Assembly (NCBI GenBank): GCA_008180335.1
Contig: VTEF01000005.1
Span: forward strand, 62,001 to 126,000
Length of the DNA: 64,000 bases
Direction: 5' to 3'
DNA from: Priestia megaterium
Lineage (GTDB): Bacteria; Bacillota; Bacilli; Bacillales; Bacillaceae_H
The notes below the pieces were generated by a model. That model did not search any database. It was not told the origin of the DNA and saw only the letters and a program-made list of their open reading frames with translations. Shown here piece after piece: positions 35,967 through 44,464 of the stretch (positions are counted from its first letter, which is position 1; each line of letters starts with the position of its first letter). The position numbers and the translations under genes were made by a program.

Positions 35967-38264
35967 TTAACTTAAGCTAACTTGTTCATCTTCTGCTTTA
36001 TCTTTCTCTTTCTTTGTGTTAAGTATAAAGATAGCAAGTGCTAATCCCATAAACACAAGTGAAAATCCGCCTAAAACGGCTGCTTGTTTCCAGACATAGC
36101 TATAATCTTGACCGATTGAAATAATTTCACGCAATCCTCGAATCGCATATGTCATCGGTAAATATGGATTGATTGCTTGGAAAAATTCAGGAACTAACGC
36201 TTTCGGGAATGTACCTGAACTTCCTCCAATCTGTAGTAACATGATAACAAACGCTAAATATTGTCCTACTTTCCCTAATGCATTCGATAAGAAGAAGACA
36301 AGTGTAAAAAATGTAACACCTGTCAGCATCGTAAACACGTAAAAGCGCCAAATGCTCGTTACTTCTAAATTTAGTCCCCATAGTAGCGCTGTCGCCACAA
36401 TAGCCGTTTGAAAGATTCCCATAAATAAAATGACACTGAATTTACTTAAAAACCATGAAAATCCTGATGTTGGTGTTATCGATGGTTTTTTTAATGGATA
36501 GACGGTTGAAAACATAAGAGCCCCTGCAAATAAACCAATACATAAAATATAAGGTGTTAATCCAACACCGTACTTCTCGATGTTATTTTGTTTATCTCCT
36601 TTAACATCGGTTGGGTCTGAAAACATACTGTACGTTTTATCATTTGCCTTTACATCTTTTGCATCATCTGCACCTTCTTGCAGCGATGTATGAAGCTCAC
36701 TCGTTCCATCTGCTAATTTAGAAGAACCATCATATAGCTTATTCGAACCGTCTTCTAATTGTTTTGTTCCATTTACTAACTGATTGCCACCTTCATTTAA
36801 CTCACCTAACCCCGATGCGAGCTGACCGCTGCCTTTTTCCGCATCTTTTAAGCCGGTTGCTAACTCTTGGCTTCCTGCTGCTAACTTTTTCGAGCCCTCT
36901 GTAGCTTCTGATAATTTTCCGTTAAAGGTAGCAAAATTCTGGTTGAACTCTTTTTCACCATTTGCAAGTGTAACAGATCCTTCGTAAAGCTTTGCTTGGC
37001 TACTGGAAATTTGGCTAATCGCTGCTTGAATATCTTTCCCGCCCTGTGCTAGCTGTTGCAGCCCTTGTGCTGACACTTGCACTTCATCAACTTGTTTTTT
37101 TAATTCATTTACATGTTGCTGCTGTTCATCCATAAACTGTGTGGAAGTTAATTTTTTAATTTCCTCAATTAATGTCTGTTTCTGATCCTCTGGGATGGTC
37201 TCACTATTGTTAATACTTTCAATAATTTGTTGCTGTTGGCTATTAAATTCCTCACGTCTTGCATCAATCTTTTCTTTAATTTCATTAATTTGCTGTTCTT
37301 TTTCATTAATTTTTTGAATAACATTGCTTACTTTTGTATTCGCTTCATTTAAGCCCGTTACAAACTCTGGTAGTTTTCCTTCTAGCTTTTTCGTACCATT
37401 TTGTAATTTGCCTAACCCATCTCGTAATTGAACTGCTCCACCTTCAAGCTGTGTCGAAGCTGTATATAATTTTTGGCCGCCAGCTGATAATTGACTCAGC
37501 CCGCTAGATAGCTCGCCTAGTTTTTCATTTAAGGTTTGAGCACCAGTTAATAGCTGTACAGTACCTGCATGAAGTTCATTAGCCCCTTTATGAGCATCGC
37601 TAATGCCAGTTGCTAGTTTAGCTGCACCATCTTCAAACGTGACTGTACTGTCTGCTAATGTCTTTAAGTTGTCACGTAATGTCTTTGAACCGTCTTCTAT
37701 TTCACCTGCTCCATCACTTGCTTTTTGAAGCCCATCAGCCACGTCTTTAAAGCTGTCAAAAACGGTTTTAGCATACTGTTCTGTTACTTCTTTTTTTATT
37801 TCATCGTTAATTTTTGTTACGGCTGTTGAACCAATCTGTGCACCAGAATAGTTTTTACCAGCATTAGTATGATAAATAAATTTCATTTTTTGAGGATTTT
37901 TATCCATTAATGTCGTTGCGTTTTCAGAAAACTCCTTTGGGAGCTCAAGTACTAAATAATACTTTTCATTCTGTAATCCTTTTAAAGCTTCTTCTTTATT
38001 CGTAAATTTCCAATCAAACGTATGATTATCTTTCAAATTCTCAACAAAATCATTTCCTACCTGTAATTTTTCACCATCTAATGTTGCGCCTTTATCTTCA
38101 TTTACAACGGCTACTGGAATTTGATCCGTTTTTCCATATGGATCCCAATATGCTGATAAAAAGATGATATTGTATAAGAAGGGAACAAATAATAAGCCAC
38201 AAATAATTAAAATATTCATCGGCTTTGAAATAATCGATTTCCATTCTCCTTTTATCATGTTCAT
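35967..38264 (-). CDS. YhgE/Pip-family membrane protein
   Basis: A 765-residue protein with one membrane segment near the N-terminus (about residues 15-38), a long extracellular region and five to six spans at the C-terminus (about 565-755) of ABC-2 permease type. The outside region includes many repeats of the form LxxGxxxLxxGxxxL (about 180-305 and 430-545), typical of YhgE/phage infection protein (Pip) homologues, interrupted by a coiled coil rich in Glu/Gln. Family members are phage receptors or linked to type VII secretion; the role here is unknown. ATG 38264 follows TTGGAGGA. Confidence 0.87.
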   Translation of the reverse strand: MNMIKGEWKSIISKPMNILIICGLLFVPFLYNIIFLSAYWDPYGKTDQIPVAVVNEDKGATLDGEKLQVGNDFVENLKDNHTFDWKFTNKEEALKGLQNEKYYLVLELPKEFSENATTLMDKNPQKMKFIYHTNAGKNYSGAQIGSTAVTKINDEIKKEVTEQYAKTVFDSFKDVADGLQKASDGAGEIEDGSKTLRDNLKTLADSTVTFEDGAAKLATGISDAHKGANELHAGTVQLLTGAQTLNEKLGELSSGLSQLSAGGQKLYTASTQLEGGAVQLRDGLGKLQNGTKKLEGKLPEFVTGLNEANTKVSNVIQKINEKEQQINEIKEKIDARREEFNSQQQQIIESINNSETIPEDQKQTLIEEIKKLTSTQFMDEQQQHVNELKKQVDEVQVSAQGLQQLAQGGKDIQAAISQISSSQAKLYEGSVTLANGEKEFNQNFATFNGKLSEATEGSKKLAAGSQELATGLKDAEKGSGQLASGLGELNEGGNQLVNGTKQLEDGSNKLYDGSSKLADGTSELHTSLQEGADDAKDVKANDKTYSMFSDPTDVKGDKQNNIEKYGVGLTPYILCIGLFAGALMFSTVYPLKKPSITPTSGFSWFLSKFSVILFMGIFQTAIVATALLWGLNLEVTSIWRFYVFTMLTGVTFFTLVFFLSNALGKVGQYLAFVIMLLQIGGSSGTFPKALVPEFFQAINPYLPMTYAIRGLREIISIGQDYSYVWKQAAVLGGFSLVFMGLALAIFILNTKKEKDKAEDEQVSLS

Positions 38265-38467
38265 GTCTAAATCCTCCAATAGTACTTTCTTAAAAATGAC
38301 TTTATGACCATAAAACAAATTGGGTCAATTAGTTCTAATCAATGTTATCATATATACAAACAGAAGGTCAATTGCTATTTAAAATTGAAAAGAACATCTA
38401 TCATCAATTTTTGCGAATGGGGATTTAACTGTAAAAATGCTCATTCAATCAAGTAGCTTAATATCAA

Positions 38468-38504
38468 ATGAAAAACGCATCGCGTATAAAACGATGCGCT
38501 TTTT
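38468..38504 (-). terminator. Terminator of the thiamin-precursor operon
   Basis: GCGCATCG and CGATGCGT form a stem directly after the thiY stop codon, followed on the minus strand by UUUUUC. Confidence 0.8.
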
Positions 38505-38506
38505 CA

Positions 38507-39517
38507 TTACTTAGTAAGATCTACAAATATATCATCTGCTGCAGGCTCTTTTTTAATCAAGCCTGATTTCTTTAACCATTCTGCTGTTTCGTTCCAGGAT
38601 TGCTTCGTTTGGCTGCCAAATCCGTTTTCTGATTCCATCTTTGGTAATAAAATCTCCAAGCTTTGCTTTTCAACATCTTCAACAAGCGGGAAATTTGCTT
38701 TGTCTTGATTATCTAGTAATAATTGCAGTGCCTCATCCGGGTTTTCTTTCATAAATTCATACCCTTTCGTTGCACCGCGCCAGAATGCTCGAATTGACTC
38801 TTCATCTTTTGCCCATGTCTGATCACTTGTGACAGCCACTAACTCGTAATAATTAGGTACCCCGTAATCAGTCGGATTGAAATAACGAGTATCATAGCCT
38901 TTATGCTTCAACACCGGCACCTCATGGTTGATATACGCACCGATTACGGCATCTACTTTTTTACTTACAACAGAAGAACCCAATTCAAAGCCAACATCAG
39001 CCATTTTCACTTGTTCTGGATCTCCTCCGTCACTTTCGACCATCTTCTTTAATAATGCTTCATTTAAAGGAATTCCTGTATAGCCAACCGTTTTGCCTTC
39101 TAAATCTTTTGGACGTTTAATTGGACTTTCATCTAGAAATACAACATGATTAAGCGGTGAGTGAACAATTGCTCCGACTGATTTTACCGGTACATCTTCA
39201 TTTGCTCTAGCCATCACAACATCCGGTTGATAATAAAATCCTAATGTAATTTTACCCGCTGCCGCCAAATTTAACGGATCGGTTGGATTGGCTGGAAATT
39301 GAATGTTCACTTTAACTCCTTCTTCTTCAAAGTAGCCTTTTTCTTGTGCAACGTATAAAAAGCTATGTACAGCATTTGGATACCAATCTAACATGACATC
39401 TACTTCTTTCAAATTCTTGTCCTCAGCTTTATTGCTTGAAGCAGTTTTATTGCCTCCGCACGCTGCTAACATCGCAACGAGCATAATAGTCATCATAAAT
39501 GCGACCCACTTTTTCAT
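38507..39517 (-). CDS. thiY: Thiamin-pyrimidine ABC transporter, substrate-binding lipoprotein
   Basis: A 336-residue lipoprotein (lipobox LAAC, Cys20) of the NMT1/THI5-like family. EVDVMLDWYPNAVHSFLYVAQEKGYF is the family signature. ThiY binds formylaminopyrimidine, a thiamin degradation product, for import by ThiXZ. ATG 39517 lies after GTGGAGG and overlaps the thiX stop codon (ATGA), showing translational coupling. It is the last gene of the operon. Confidence 0.9.
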   Translation of the reverse strand: MKKWVAFMMTIMLVAMLAACGGNKTASSNKAEDKNLKEVDVMLDWYPNAVHSFLYVAQEKGYFEEEGVKVNIQFPANPTDPLNLAAAGKITLGFYYQPDVVMARANEDVPVKSVGAIVHSPLNHVVFLDESPIKRPKDLEGKTVGYTGIPLNEALLKKMVESDGGDPEQVKMADVGFELGSSVVSKKVDAVIGAYINHEVPVLKHKGYDTRYFNPTDYGVPNYYELVAVTSDQTWAKDEESIRAFWRGATKGYEFMKENPDEALQLLLDNQDKANFPLVEDVEKQSLEILLPKMESENGFGSQTKQSWNETAEWLKKSGLIKKEPAADDIFVDLTK

Positions 39518-40266
39518 TTTGTTTTCCTCCACTTTAATGATTTCTTTTCCAATAAGACGACAAATAAAAAGAGACTAATCCCAATGAGTGATAAGACAAT
39601 GATTGGCGCAAATACCCCAGCACCATCAAATTGCGTCATCATTCTTCTACTAAAATAGCCAAGCCCTGCTTGAGCTCCTAACCATTCACCAATCGCAGCT
39701 CCAATTACACTTAATGTCACCGCCACTTTTAAGCCGGAATAAAAGTACGGTAGTGCAGAAGGAACACTTAGCTTAAAGAAGAGATCTTTCTTACTCGCTC
39801 CCATTGTGAGTAACAATTCTCTCAAAGCGTTACTGCTTGAGCGTAACCCATCAAATGTATTAACTGTAATAGGAAAGAACGTAATTAATACCGTCACCAC
39901 GACTTTACTCCAAATTGAATAACCAAACCACAAAACAAAAATGGGTGCTAATGCGATAATCGGAATTGTTTGTGACGAAATAAGGATTGGATAAAATGCT
40001 CGTTCAACAGCTTTATTCATACTCATCCAAATTGCAAGGCCAACTCCTAATACAACCGAAATAACCAAACCGACTACAATAATCAGCAACGTAGCCGGAA
40101 GATGCTCACTTAATAACACATCTTTCAATTCCCAAAGCTTTATTAAAACCTCAGTTGGTGACGGCAATATAAAAGGCATATTCACGATGTGTGCCCCGAC
40201 TTGCCAAATGACAAGTACTAAACACACAAGTATCACGGATGCTCCGTATTGTTTAACCTCTTTCAC
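39514..40266 (-). CDS. thiX: Thiamin-pyrimidine ABC transporter, permease
   Basis: A 250-residue permease of the nitrate/sulfonate/thiamin-precursor type with six hydrophobic segments. The cytoplasmic EAA-like loop FFKLSVPSALPYFYSGLKVA fits the coupling helix. The start is GTG 40266, overlapping the thiZ stop codon (GTGA), with AAGGTGG upstream. It forms the membrane channel with ThiZ and ThiY. Confidence 0.9.
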   Translation of the reverse strand: MKEVKQYGASVILVCLVLVIWQVGAHIVNMPFILPSPTEVLIKLWELKDVLLSEHLPATLLIIVVGLVISVVLGVGLAIWMSMNKAVERAFYPILISSQTIPIIALAPIFVLWFGYSIWSKVVVTVLITFFPITVNTFDGLRSSSNALRELLLTMGASKKDLFFKLSVPSALPYFYSGLKVAVTLSVIGAAIGEWLGAQAGLGYFSRRMMTQFDGAGVFAPIIVLSLIGISLFLFVVLLEKKSLKWRKTK

Positions 40267-41027
40267 TGCACCACCTTCATTCTTAGCTGATTAATTAAAT
40301 GTTCTTTCAACTCAAGTACTTCTGATTTATTTAAGTCACTTAATGTACGCGGGCGCCTTAGAGGCACTTGAACTTCTTTTAATTTGTGCACCGGCTGATC
40401 AGCGAAAATATAGATGCGATCCGATAGAAATAATGCTTCATTTACATCATGTGTAATAAACATAATTGTATGTTTACGTTTCTCCCACTGCTCTAAAAGC
40501 CACTCTTGCATAGACAACCGCGTAATGGCATCGAGTGCACTAAATGGTTCATCTAAAAGAAGGACATTCGATCCGCTTAACACTGTGCGTAAAAAAGAGA
40601 CCCGTTGTTTCATTCCTCCAGATAAGTCACTTGGGAATCGCTGTTCATATCCTCCTAAGCCAAATCCCTTAAGAAGCTCAGCTGCTTTTTGATGTGCTTC
40701 TTTTTTAGCCATTCCTTTTAACTCAAGAGGGAGAGCCGCGTTATCAGCAATCGTTCGCCACGGCAAAAGGAGATCTTGCTGCGGCATGTAGCCAACTGTT
40801 CCAAGTCGATTTTGATGTACCTGCCCGTTAATTAAAATACGCCCTTCATTTTCTTTTTCAAGCCCTGTAATTAAGCGAAATAACGTACTTTTCCCTGAAC
40901 CGCTTGCTCCGATAATACTGACAAACTCTCCATCATTTACATTCAAATTCAGTGAATCGAGCACCCCAGTTTCACTATTTTCATATGTAAAACTGACCTT
41001 TTGAAATTCAACAACGGATTTATTCAT
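40263..41027 (-). CDS. thiZ: Thiamin-pyrimidine ABC transporter, ATPase
   Basis: A 254-residue ABC ATPase: Walker A GASGSGKST, Q-loop VGYMPQQD, signature LSGGMKQR, Walker B LLLDEPFSALD and switch His in FITHDVNE. It energises import by ThiXY. Its start overlaps the end of tenA by 8 nt, consistent with one tightly coupled operon. Confidence 0.92.
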   Translation of the reverse strand: MNKSVVEFQKVSFTYENSETGVLDSLNLNVNDGEFVSIIGASGSGKSTLFRLITGLEKENEGRILINGQVHQNRLGTVGYMPQQDLLLPWRTIADNAALPLELKGMAKKEAHQKAAELLKGFGLGGYEQRFPSDLSGGMKQRVSFLRTVLSGSNVLLLDEPFSALDAITRLSMQEWLLEQWEKRKHTIMFITHDVNEALFLSDRIYIFADQPVHKLKEVQVPLRRPRTLSDLNKSEVLELKEHLINQLRMKVVQ

Positions 41028-41691
41028 GAGTCGGCCACATCACATTGTTATAGGCCATCTCCCAAAACACATACTCAAAGCGGGTCGTATTTAAGAAAAT
41101 CTCTTCTAATTTGGCCAGTTCAGCTTCTGGTTTTCCATCTGCTAATTCATCCATTAACTCCATACACCAAGTAGCCAGTTCACCAAATTCTAAAGAGCTA
41201 TACATGGCAATCCACTCACCATAAAACTCATGATCGGTTCCTGATTTTTCACTTAACTCTTTTCCAATCTCCCAATAGCTCCACATGCATGGCAAAAGTG
41301 CTGCCACAAGTTCTGCTAACGTGCCATTTTGAGCAATATGTAACATATAATGTGTATACGCTAATGTAATAGGAGACGGCTTGGCTTGTTCTAATTCTTC
41401 TTTACTAACTCCAAATTTCTTTGCATATTGACGATGAAGTTCCATCTCTTCATTTAACGTTGAATGTAGAAGAGCTGCAAATTTCCCCATCGTTTTTAAG
41501 TCTGTTGCTTTCACTGCACCAAGTGCAAAGAGCTTCGCATAATCGATTAAATACAAATAATCTTGAATCATATAAAACCGAAATTTTTCTTTATCTAAAG
41601 ACCCATCGCCCATTTCTTGAACGAATGGATGAGCGTGATTTTGGCGCCAAACGGGTTGAATCTTTTCATATAAACGCTCGCTAAATTTCAT
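41020..41691 (-). CDS. tenA: Aminopyrimidine aminohydrolase (thiaminase II)
   Basis: A 223-residue TenA-family enzyme that hydrolyses aminomethyl-pyrimidine to hydroxymethyl-pyrimidine in thiamin salvage. With the start at ATG 41691 the active cysteine in AALLPCMW becomes Cys135 and the aspartate in MIQDYLYL Asp44, the same numbers as in Bacillus subtilis TenA; this and the 8-nt spacing to AAGGAG decide among one GTG and three consecutive ATG codons. It follows ylmB and overlaps thiZ. Confidence 0.93.
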   Translation of the reverse strand: MKFSERLYEKIQPVWRQNHAHPFVQEMGDGSLDKEKFRFYMIQDYLYLIDYAKLFALGAVKATDLKTMGKFAALLHSTLNEEMELHRQYAKKFGVSKEELEQAKPSPITLAYTHYMLHIAQNGTLAELVAALLPCMWSYWEIGKELSEKSGTDHEFYGEWIAMYSSLEFGELATWCMELMDELADGKPEAELAKLEEIFLNTTRFEYVFWEMAYNNVMWPTHE

Positions 41692-41696
41692 CATCA

Positions 41697-42974
41697 TCAC
41701 TCCTTATGTGTATGTAGCCACGTGTAAATAAACTGAATCATTACTTTTGTATATTGAACAAGTTGTTCAATTGATAATTGTTCGTTAACTGAATGGGCAT
41801 ATTTTAACTCGCCTGGACCATAGATTGCCGCCGGGATATTCGCATCAGCTAGCCAGCCGCCATCTGTGACAGTTGTTGATACATCGATCGGTGCTTGTTC
41901 TTTTACAATGTGTTCATGCGATGCTGCAAGCAGCTGAACAGCCTGATGATTTTTATCTACTTCTAATGAAGGAAAAATCTCACCTCGGTCTTCAATCATA
42001 GATGTGCCTCCCCACTCAAAGGTTGGCATATTTTCTTTTAGCCAAGGATCTGCTTTGGCTACATGTAAAATATGTTCTTCAATTTCTTTTGCGACTTGTT
42101 CGTATGATTCATTTGGATAATAATGAACCGTAATCCACAAGCGGCATTCGTCGGCGATAAATGCTGCGTGCCGTCCTCCTTCAATCACAGCAGGATTAAT
42201 CGTATTCGTCCCCGGTAAAAATCCTGGATAGCTTTTGGTAACAGCCCAATGCCGCTCTAATTCTTGCAAACCTTGAATGACTTTTGCCATTTTTTCAATA
42301 GCACTCGCTCCAAACAAACCGCCACCAGCATGAATCATATTGCGACGCGTTCCGTCATGGTGTGTCTGTTTACTTTTGATCACAATCCATCCTGTAATAA
42401 CACCGCCTTGACCTTGAATATGCAAATTACTTGTATCCACCACAACGGCGAAATCTGCTGAATATCCGCGCTTGCAGCATTGCAGCGTTCCTGCTTCACC
42501 AACTTCTTCACCTACAACCGATTGAAAAATTAAATCCCCTGGCAAAGTTATTCCGGCTTCATGAAAAAGCTGAATGGCAAACAATGCTCCGGCTAATCCG
42601 CCTTTCATATCCGCTACACCGCGTCCAATGATTGCATCTCCTTTTACAACAGGTGTAAATGGATCTGCTTCCCATTCTTCATTTTCACTTACTTCGGCTA
42701 CATCAATATGGCCATTAATAATTAAGCTCTTATAGTTCTTTGAATCTGTTCCTGTTAACACGCCTACAACGTTTGGATCGTTAGGATATACATCCCACCT
42801 ATCAATTGAAAATCCGTAGTTCTCTAACAAACCCGCTATATAATGCTGGGCATCATTTGTATTTCGAGCAGGGGGAGCTGGTGTTTTATATGTAACGAGT
42901 TTCTTTAACAGCTCAATTAATTCGTCTTTCCTTGAATCCACTTGCTGAACGAGTAATTGAATTGTTTGATCCAT
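41697..42974 (-). CDS. ylmB: Formylaminopyrimidine deformylase (M20 / ArgE-DapE family)
   Basis: A 425-residue M20-family metallohydrolase. Metal and catalytic motifs are visible: INGHIDVA, GRGVADMKGG, VVGEEVGEAG and VVDTSN, plus a late YGPGELKYAHSVNE histidine. By context it is YlmB, which removes the formyl group from formylaminopyrimidine before TenA acts. By sequence alone it could be another deacylase, but it is the first gene behind a TPP riboswitch and precedes tenA-thiZXY. AAAGGAGGG precedes the ATG. Confidence 0.87.
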   Translation of the reverse strand: MDQTIQLLVQQVDSRKDELIELLKKLVTYKTPAPPARNTNDAQHYIAGLLENYGFSIDRWDVYPNDPNVVGVLTGTDSKNYKSLIINGHIDVAEVSENEEWEADPFTPVVKGDAIIGRGVADMKGGLAGALFAIQLFHEAGITLPGDLIFQSVVGEEVGEAGTLQCCKRGYSADFAVVVDTSNLHIQGQGGVITGWIVIKSKQTHHDGTRRNMIHAGGGLFGASAIEKMAKVIQGLQELERHWAVTKSYPGFLPGTNTINPAVIEGGRHAAFIADECRLWITVHYYPNESYEQVAKEIEEHILHVAKADPWLKENMPTFEWGGTSMIEDRGEIFPSLEVDKNHQAVQLLAASHEHIVKEQAPIDVSTTVTDGGWLADANIPAAIYGPGELKYAHSVNEQLSIEQLVQYTKVMIQFIYTWLHTHKE

Positions 42975-42997
42975 TAAAATCCCTCCTTTTTAAACAA

Positions 42998-43033
42998 CAA
43001 AAAAAACACTTCTTTTATAGAAAAGAAGTGTTT
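42998..43033 (-). terminator. Expression-platform terminator of the TPP riboswitch
   Basis: AACACTTCTTTT and AAAAGAAGTGTT form a perfect 12-bp stem followed on the minus strand by eight U, between the TPP aptamer and ylmB. Confidence 0.88.
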
Positions 43034-43089
43034 GAATAAATAAGCTATAACGAGCCTTCAGTATACAGACAAACGCAGCCTGATACATA

Positions 43090-43196
43090 TTTATTACAAT
43101 ACCTCTTTCCTACGCTAGTATTACCTAGTTCAGGTTATAAGGGTTAAGACAAACGTCTCTCTCAGCTTTTAAAGCACCCCTAGTGGTGTTGTGGCA
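43090..43196 (-). promoter_or_regulatory. TPP riboswitch (THI-box)
   Basis: On the minus strand the aptamer shows the conserved series GGGGUGC, GCUGAGAG, ACCCUUAUAACCUGA, and UAGGUAAUACUAGCGUAGGAA, i.e. the THI-box pyrimidine- and pyrophosphate-sensing helices. The terminator at 42998-43033 follows. It is expected to switch off ylmB-tenA-thiZXY when thiamin pyrophosphate is plentiful. Confidence 0.93.
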
Positions 43197-43271
43197 ATCT
43201 ATTAAATTGTGAAAATATCTGCTTATTATCTCTATTAGTTTTATCACACTAAAGAGGTTTATTCAATAGGG

Positions 43272-43472
43272 ATTGATCAAGAATGTACGAAAAGCATTGT
43301 TCGAGAGTATGACCTTCCCGTCTTGATAAGCAAGTGAACCAAAGACAGAAGTCTGGTTTATTTAAAGAAACAGATTATTTAATACCTGAACAACAAGCAT
43401 TGATTTAAGTTGCGAAACAGAAATAAACAATTGGAGATGGAATACAACATAAAAGTAATGATGAATTGTTAA
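43272..43472 (+). pseudogene. Decayed IS3-family transposase OrfA fragment
   Basis: Three short frames in sequence reproduce the OrfA pattern of IS3-type elements: KSIVREYDLPV (frame from 43272), then VNQRQKSGLFKETDYLIPEQQALI (frame from 43331, given here in part as the family's FKETDYL...PEQQ block), then NKQLEMEYNI (frame from 43422). Frame shifts and stops separate them, and no OrfB or inverted repeats remain nearby. It lies between the TPP riboswitch and the HAD gene. Confidence 0.72.
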
Positions 43473-43650
43473 TAAACTTTCGCATCATTATTTATCTTTT
43501 CAATTTTAATACTTGATTTTCTTCCGAAAAAACGTTTCATAATCGTGATATCTCGCCCATACTCATTACGAACCGCAACTTTTCTTGTTTCGATACATGC
43601 GTATAAAAGCGCTGGATTAAATCTATTTGAATCTATTTGATGTTCTGCTA
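43473..43650. other. Short gap with an unassigned minus-strand frame
   Basis: A minus-strand open frame of about 55 codons (stop at 43469-43471) encodes a basic sequence including YACIETRKVAVRNEYGRD and MKRFFGRKSS. It has no start codon with a ribosome-binding site outside the HAD gene, so it is probably another gene scrap beside the IS3 remnant. I do not recognise it. Confidence 0.3.
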
Positions 43651-44313
43651 TTATTTCAGAGACGCAGAAATTGTATTTATTACGTCTGCTAACTTCTTCT
43701 CTTTCATCGATGCGATACGCAAATGATATTTTTCAAACTGCAAATGCTGTGACAGTGGATTAGGAACAATCACACATTGCAAGCCTGCTGCAATGGCTGC
43801 TTTAGCACCATTCGCTGAATCTTCAAATGCAATGGCTTCGGAAGGGAGAACCCCTAGTTTCGCGATGGCATTTTGATAAAGAGCAGGATGAGGCTTCACT
43901 TTTTCTACATCATCACGCGTTTGCATGACTTCAAAATAATCAAGCAAATTCAATTCACCAAGAAAATTAGTCACCCAATCACGATAAGAACTGCTTGCTA
44001 ATCCAATCTTTAATCCTAATGCCTTGGCTTCCTCCAAGTAGTCTACTACTCCCTCTCTTGCTGCTAATGTTTTCATTTTTTCTTGATGACGTCTAAGGGA
44101 TTCTTTTGCAATCTCTTTTTTTGTTAATTCATTTGCAAATTGGCGCTCCAAATAATTATAAAGCTCTGTTGTATCTGTTCCAATATAAGATGCAAACTCA
44201 GCAATGGGCAGCTGAACACCTCTTTCATCTAACATTTCCCGATAAACTTCATACCAAACAGATTCGGTATCAACAATTAACCCATCAAAGTCAAATACGA
44301 TCGCTTTAATCAT
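43651..44313 (-). CDS. HAD-IA family phosphatase (YhcW-like)
   Basis: A 220-residue haloacid-dehalogenase hydrolase of the phosphoglucomutase/phosphatase subfamily. Motif I is DFDGLIVDTE (Asp8, Asp10), motif II is LASSS, motif III is the Lys in VKPHP and motif IV is AFEDSANG. The alpha-helical cap sits between residues 15 and 80. It resembles YhcW of Bacillus; sugar phosphates or nucleotides are likely substrates. It stands alone. Confidence 0.87.
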   Translation of the reverse strand: MIKAIVFDFDGLIVDTESVWYEVYREMLDERGVQLPIAEFASYIGTDTTELYNYLERQFANELTKKEIAKESLRRHQEKMKTLAAREGVVDYLEEAKALGLKIGLASSSYRDWVTNFLGELNLLDYFEVMQTRDDVEKVKPHPALYQNAIAKLGVLPSEAIAFEDSANGAKAAIAAGLQCVIVPNPLSQHLQFEKYHLRIASMKEKKLADVINTISASLK

Positions 44314-44464
44314 GTATACTAACCGCCTTTATCTATCATTTCTATACTCAAATAGTAACATGTTCATATCAGGCTCGCTATCAATGTTTTCATTAGCTTT
44401 TTAGTTAGTATGTTTTTTTCGTTATCCTTTATTCCGCTTTAGCAGGTGTTGGATCTAAGTGATT

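Noticed and set aside
36400-37800. Internal repeats in the YhgE gene as a possible DNA repeat array
   Set aside because: The repetition is at protein level (LxxG heptad-like pattern), with diverged codons, and is normal for the family; no CRISPR-like spacing exists.
43469-43650. A minus-strand frame that might be a small gene next to the HAD gene
   Set aside because: It has no start codon with a ribosome-binding site outside the HAD gene and no known similarity, so I list it only as a scrap in the gap entry.
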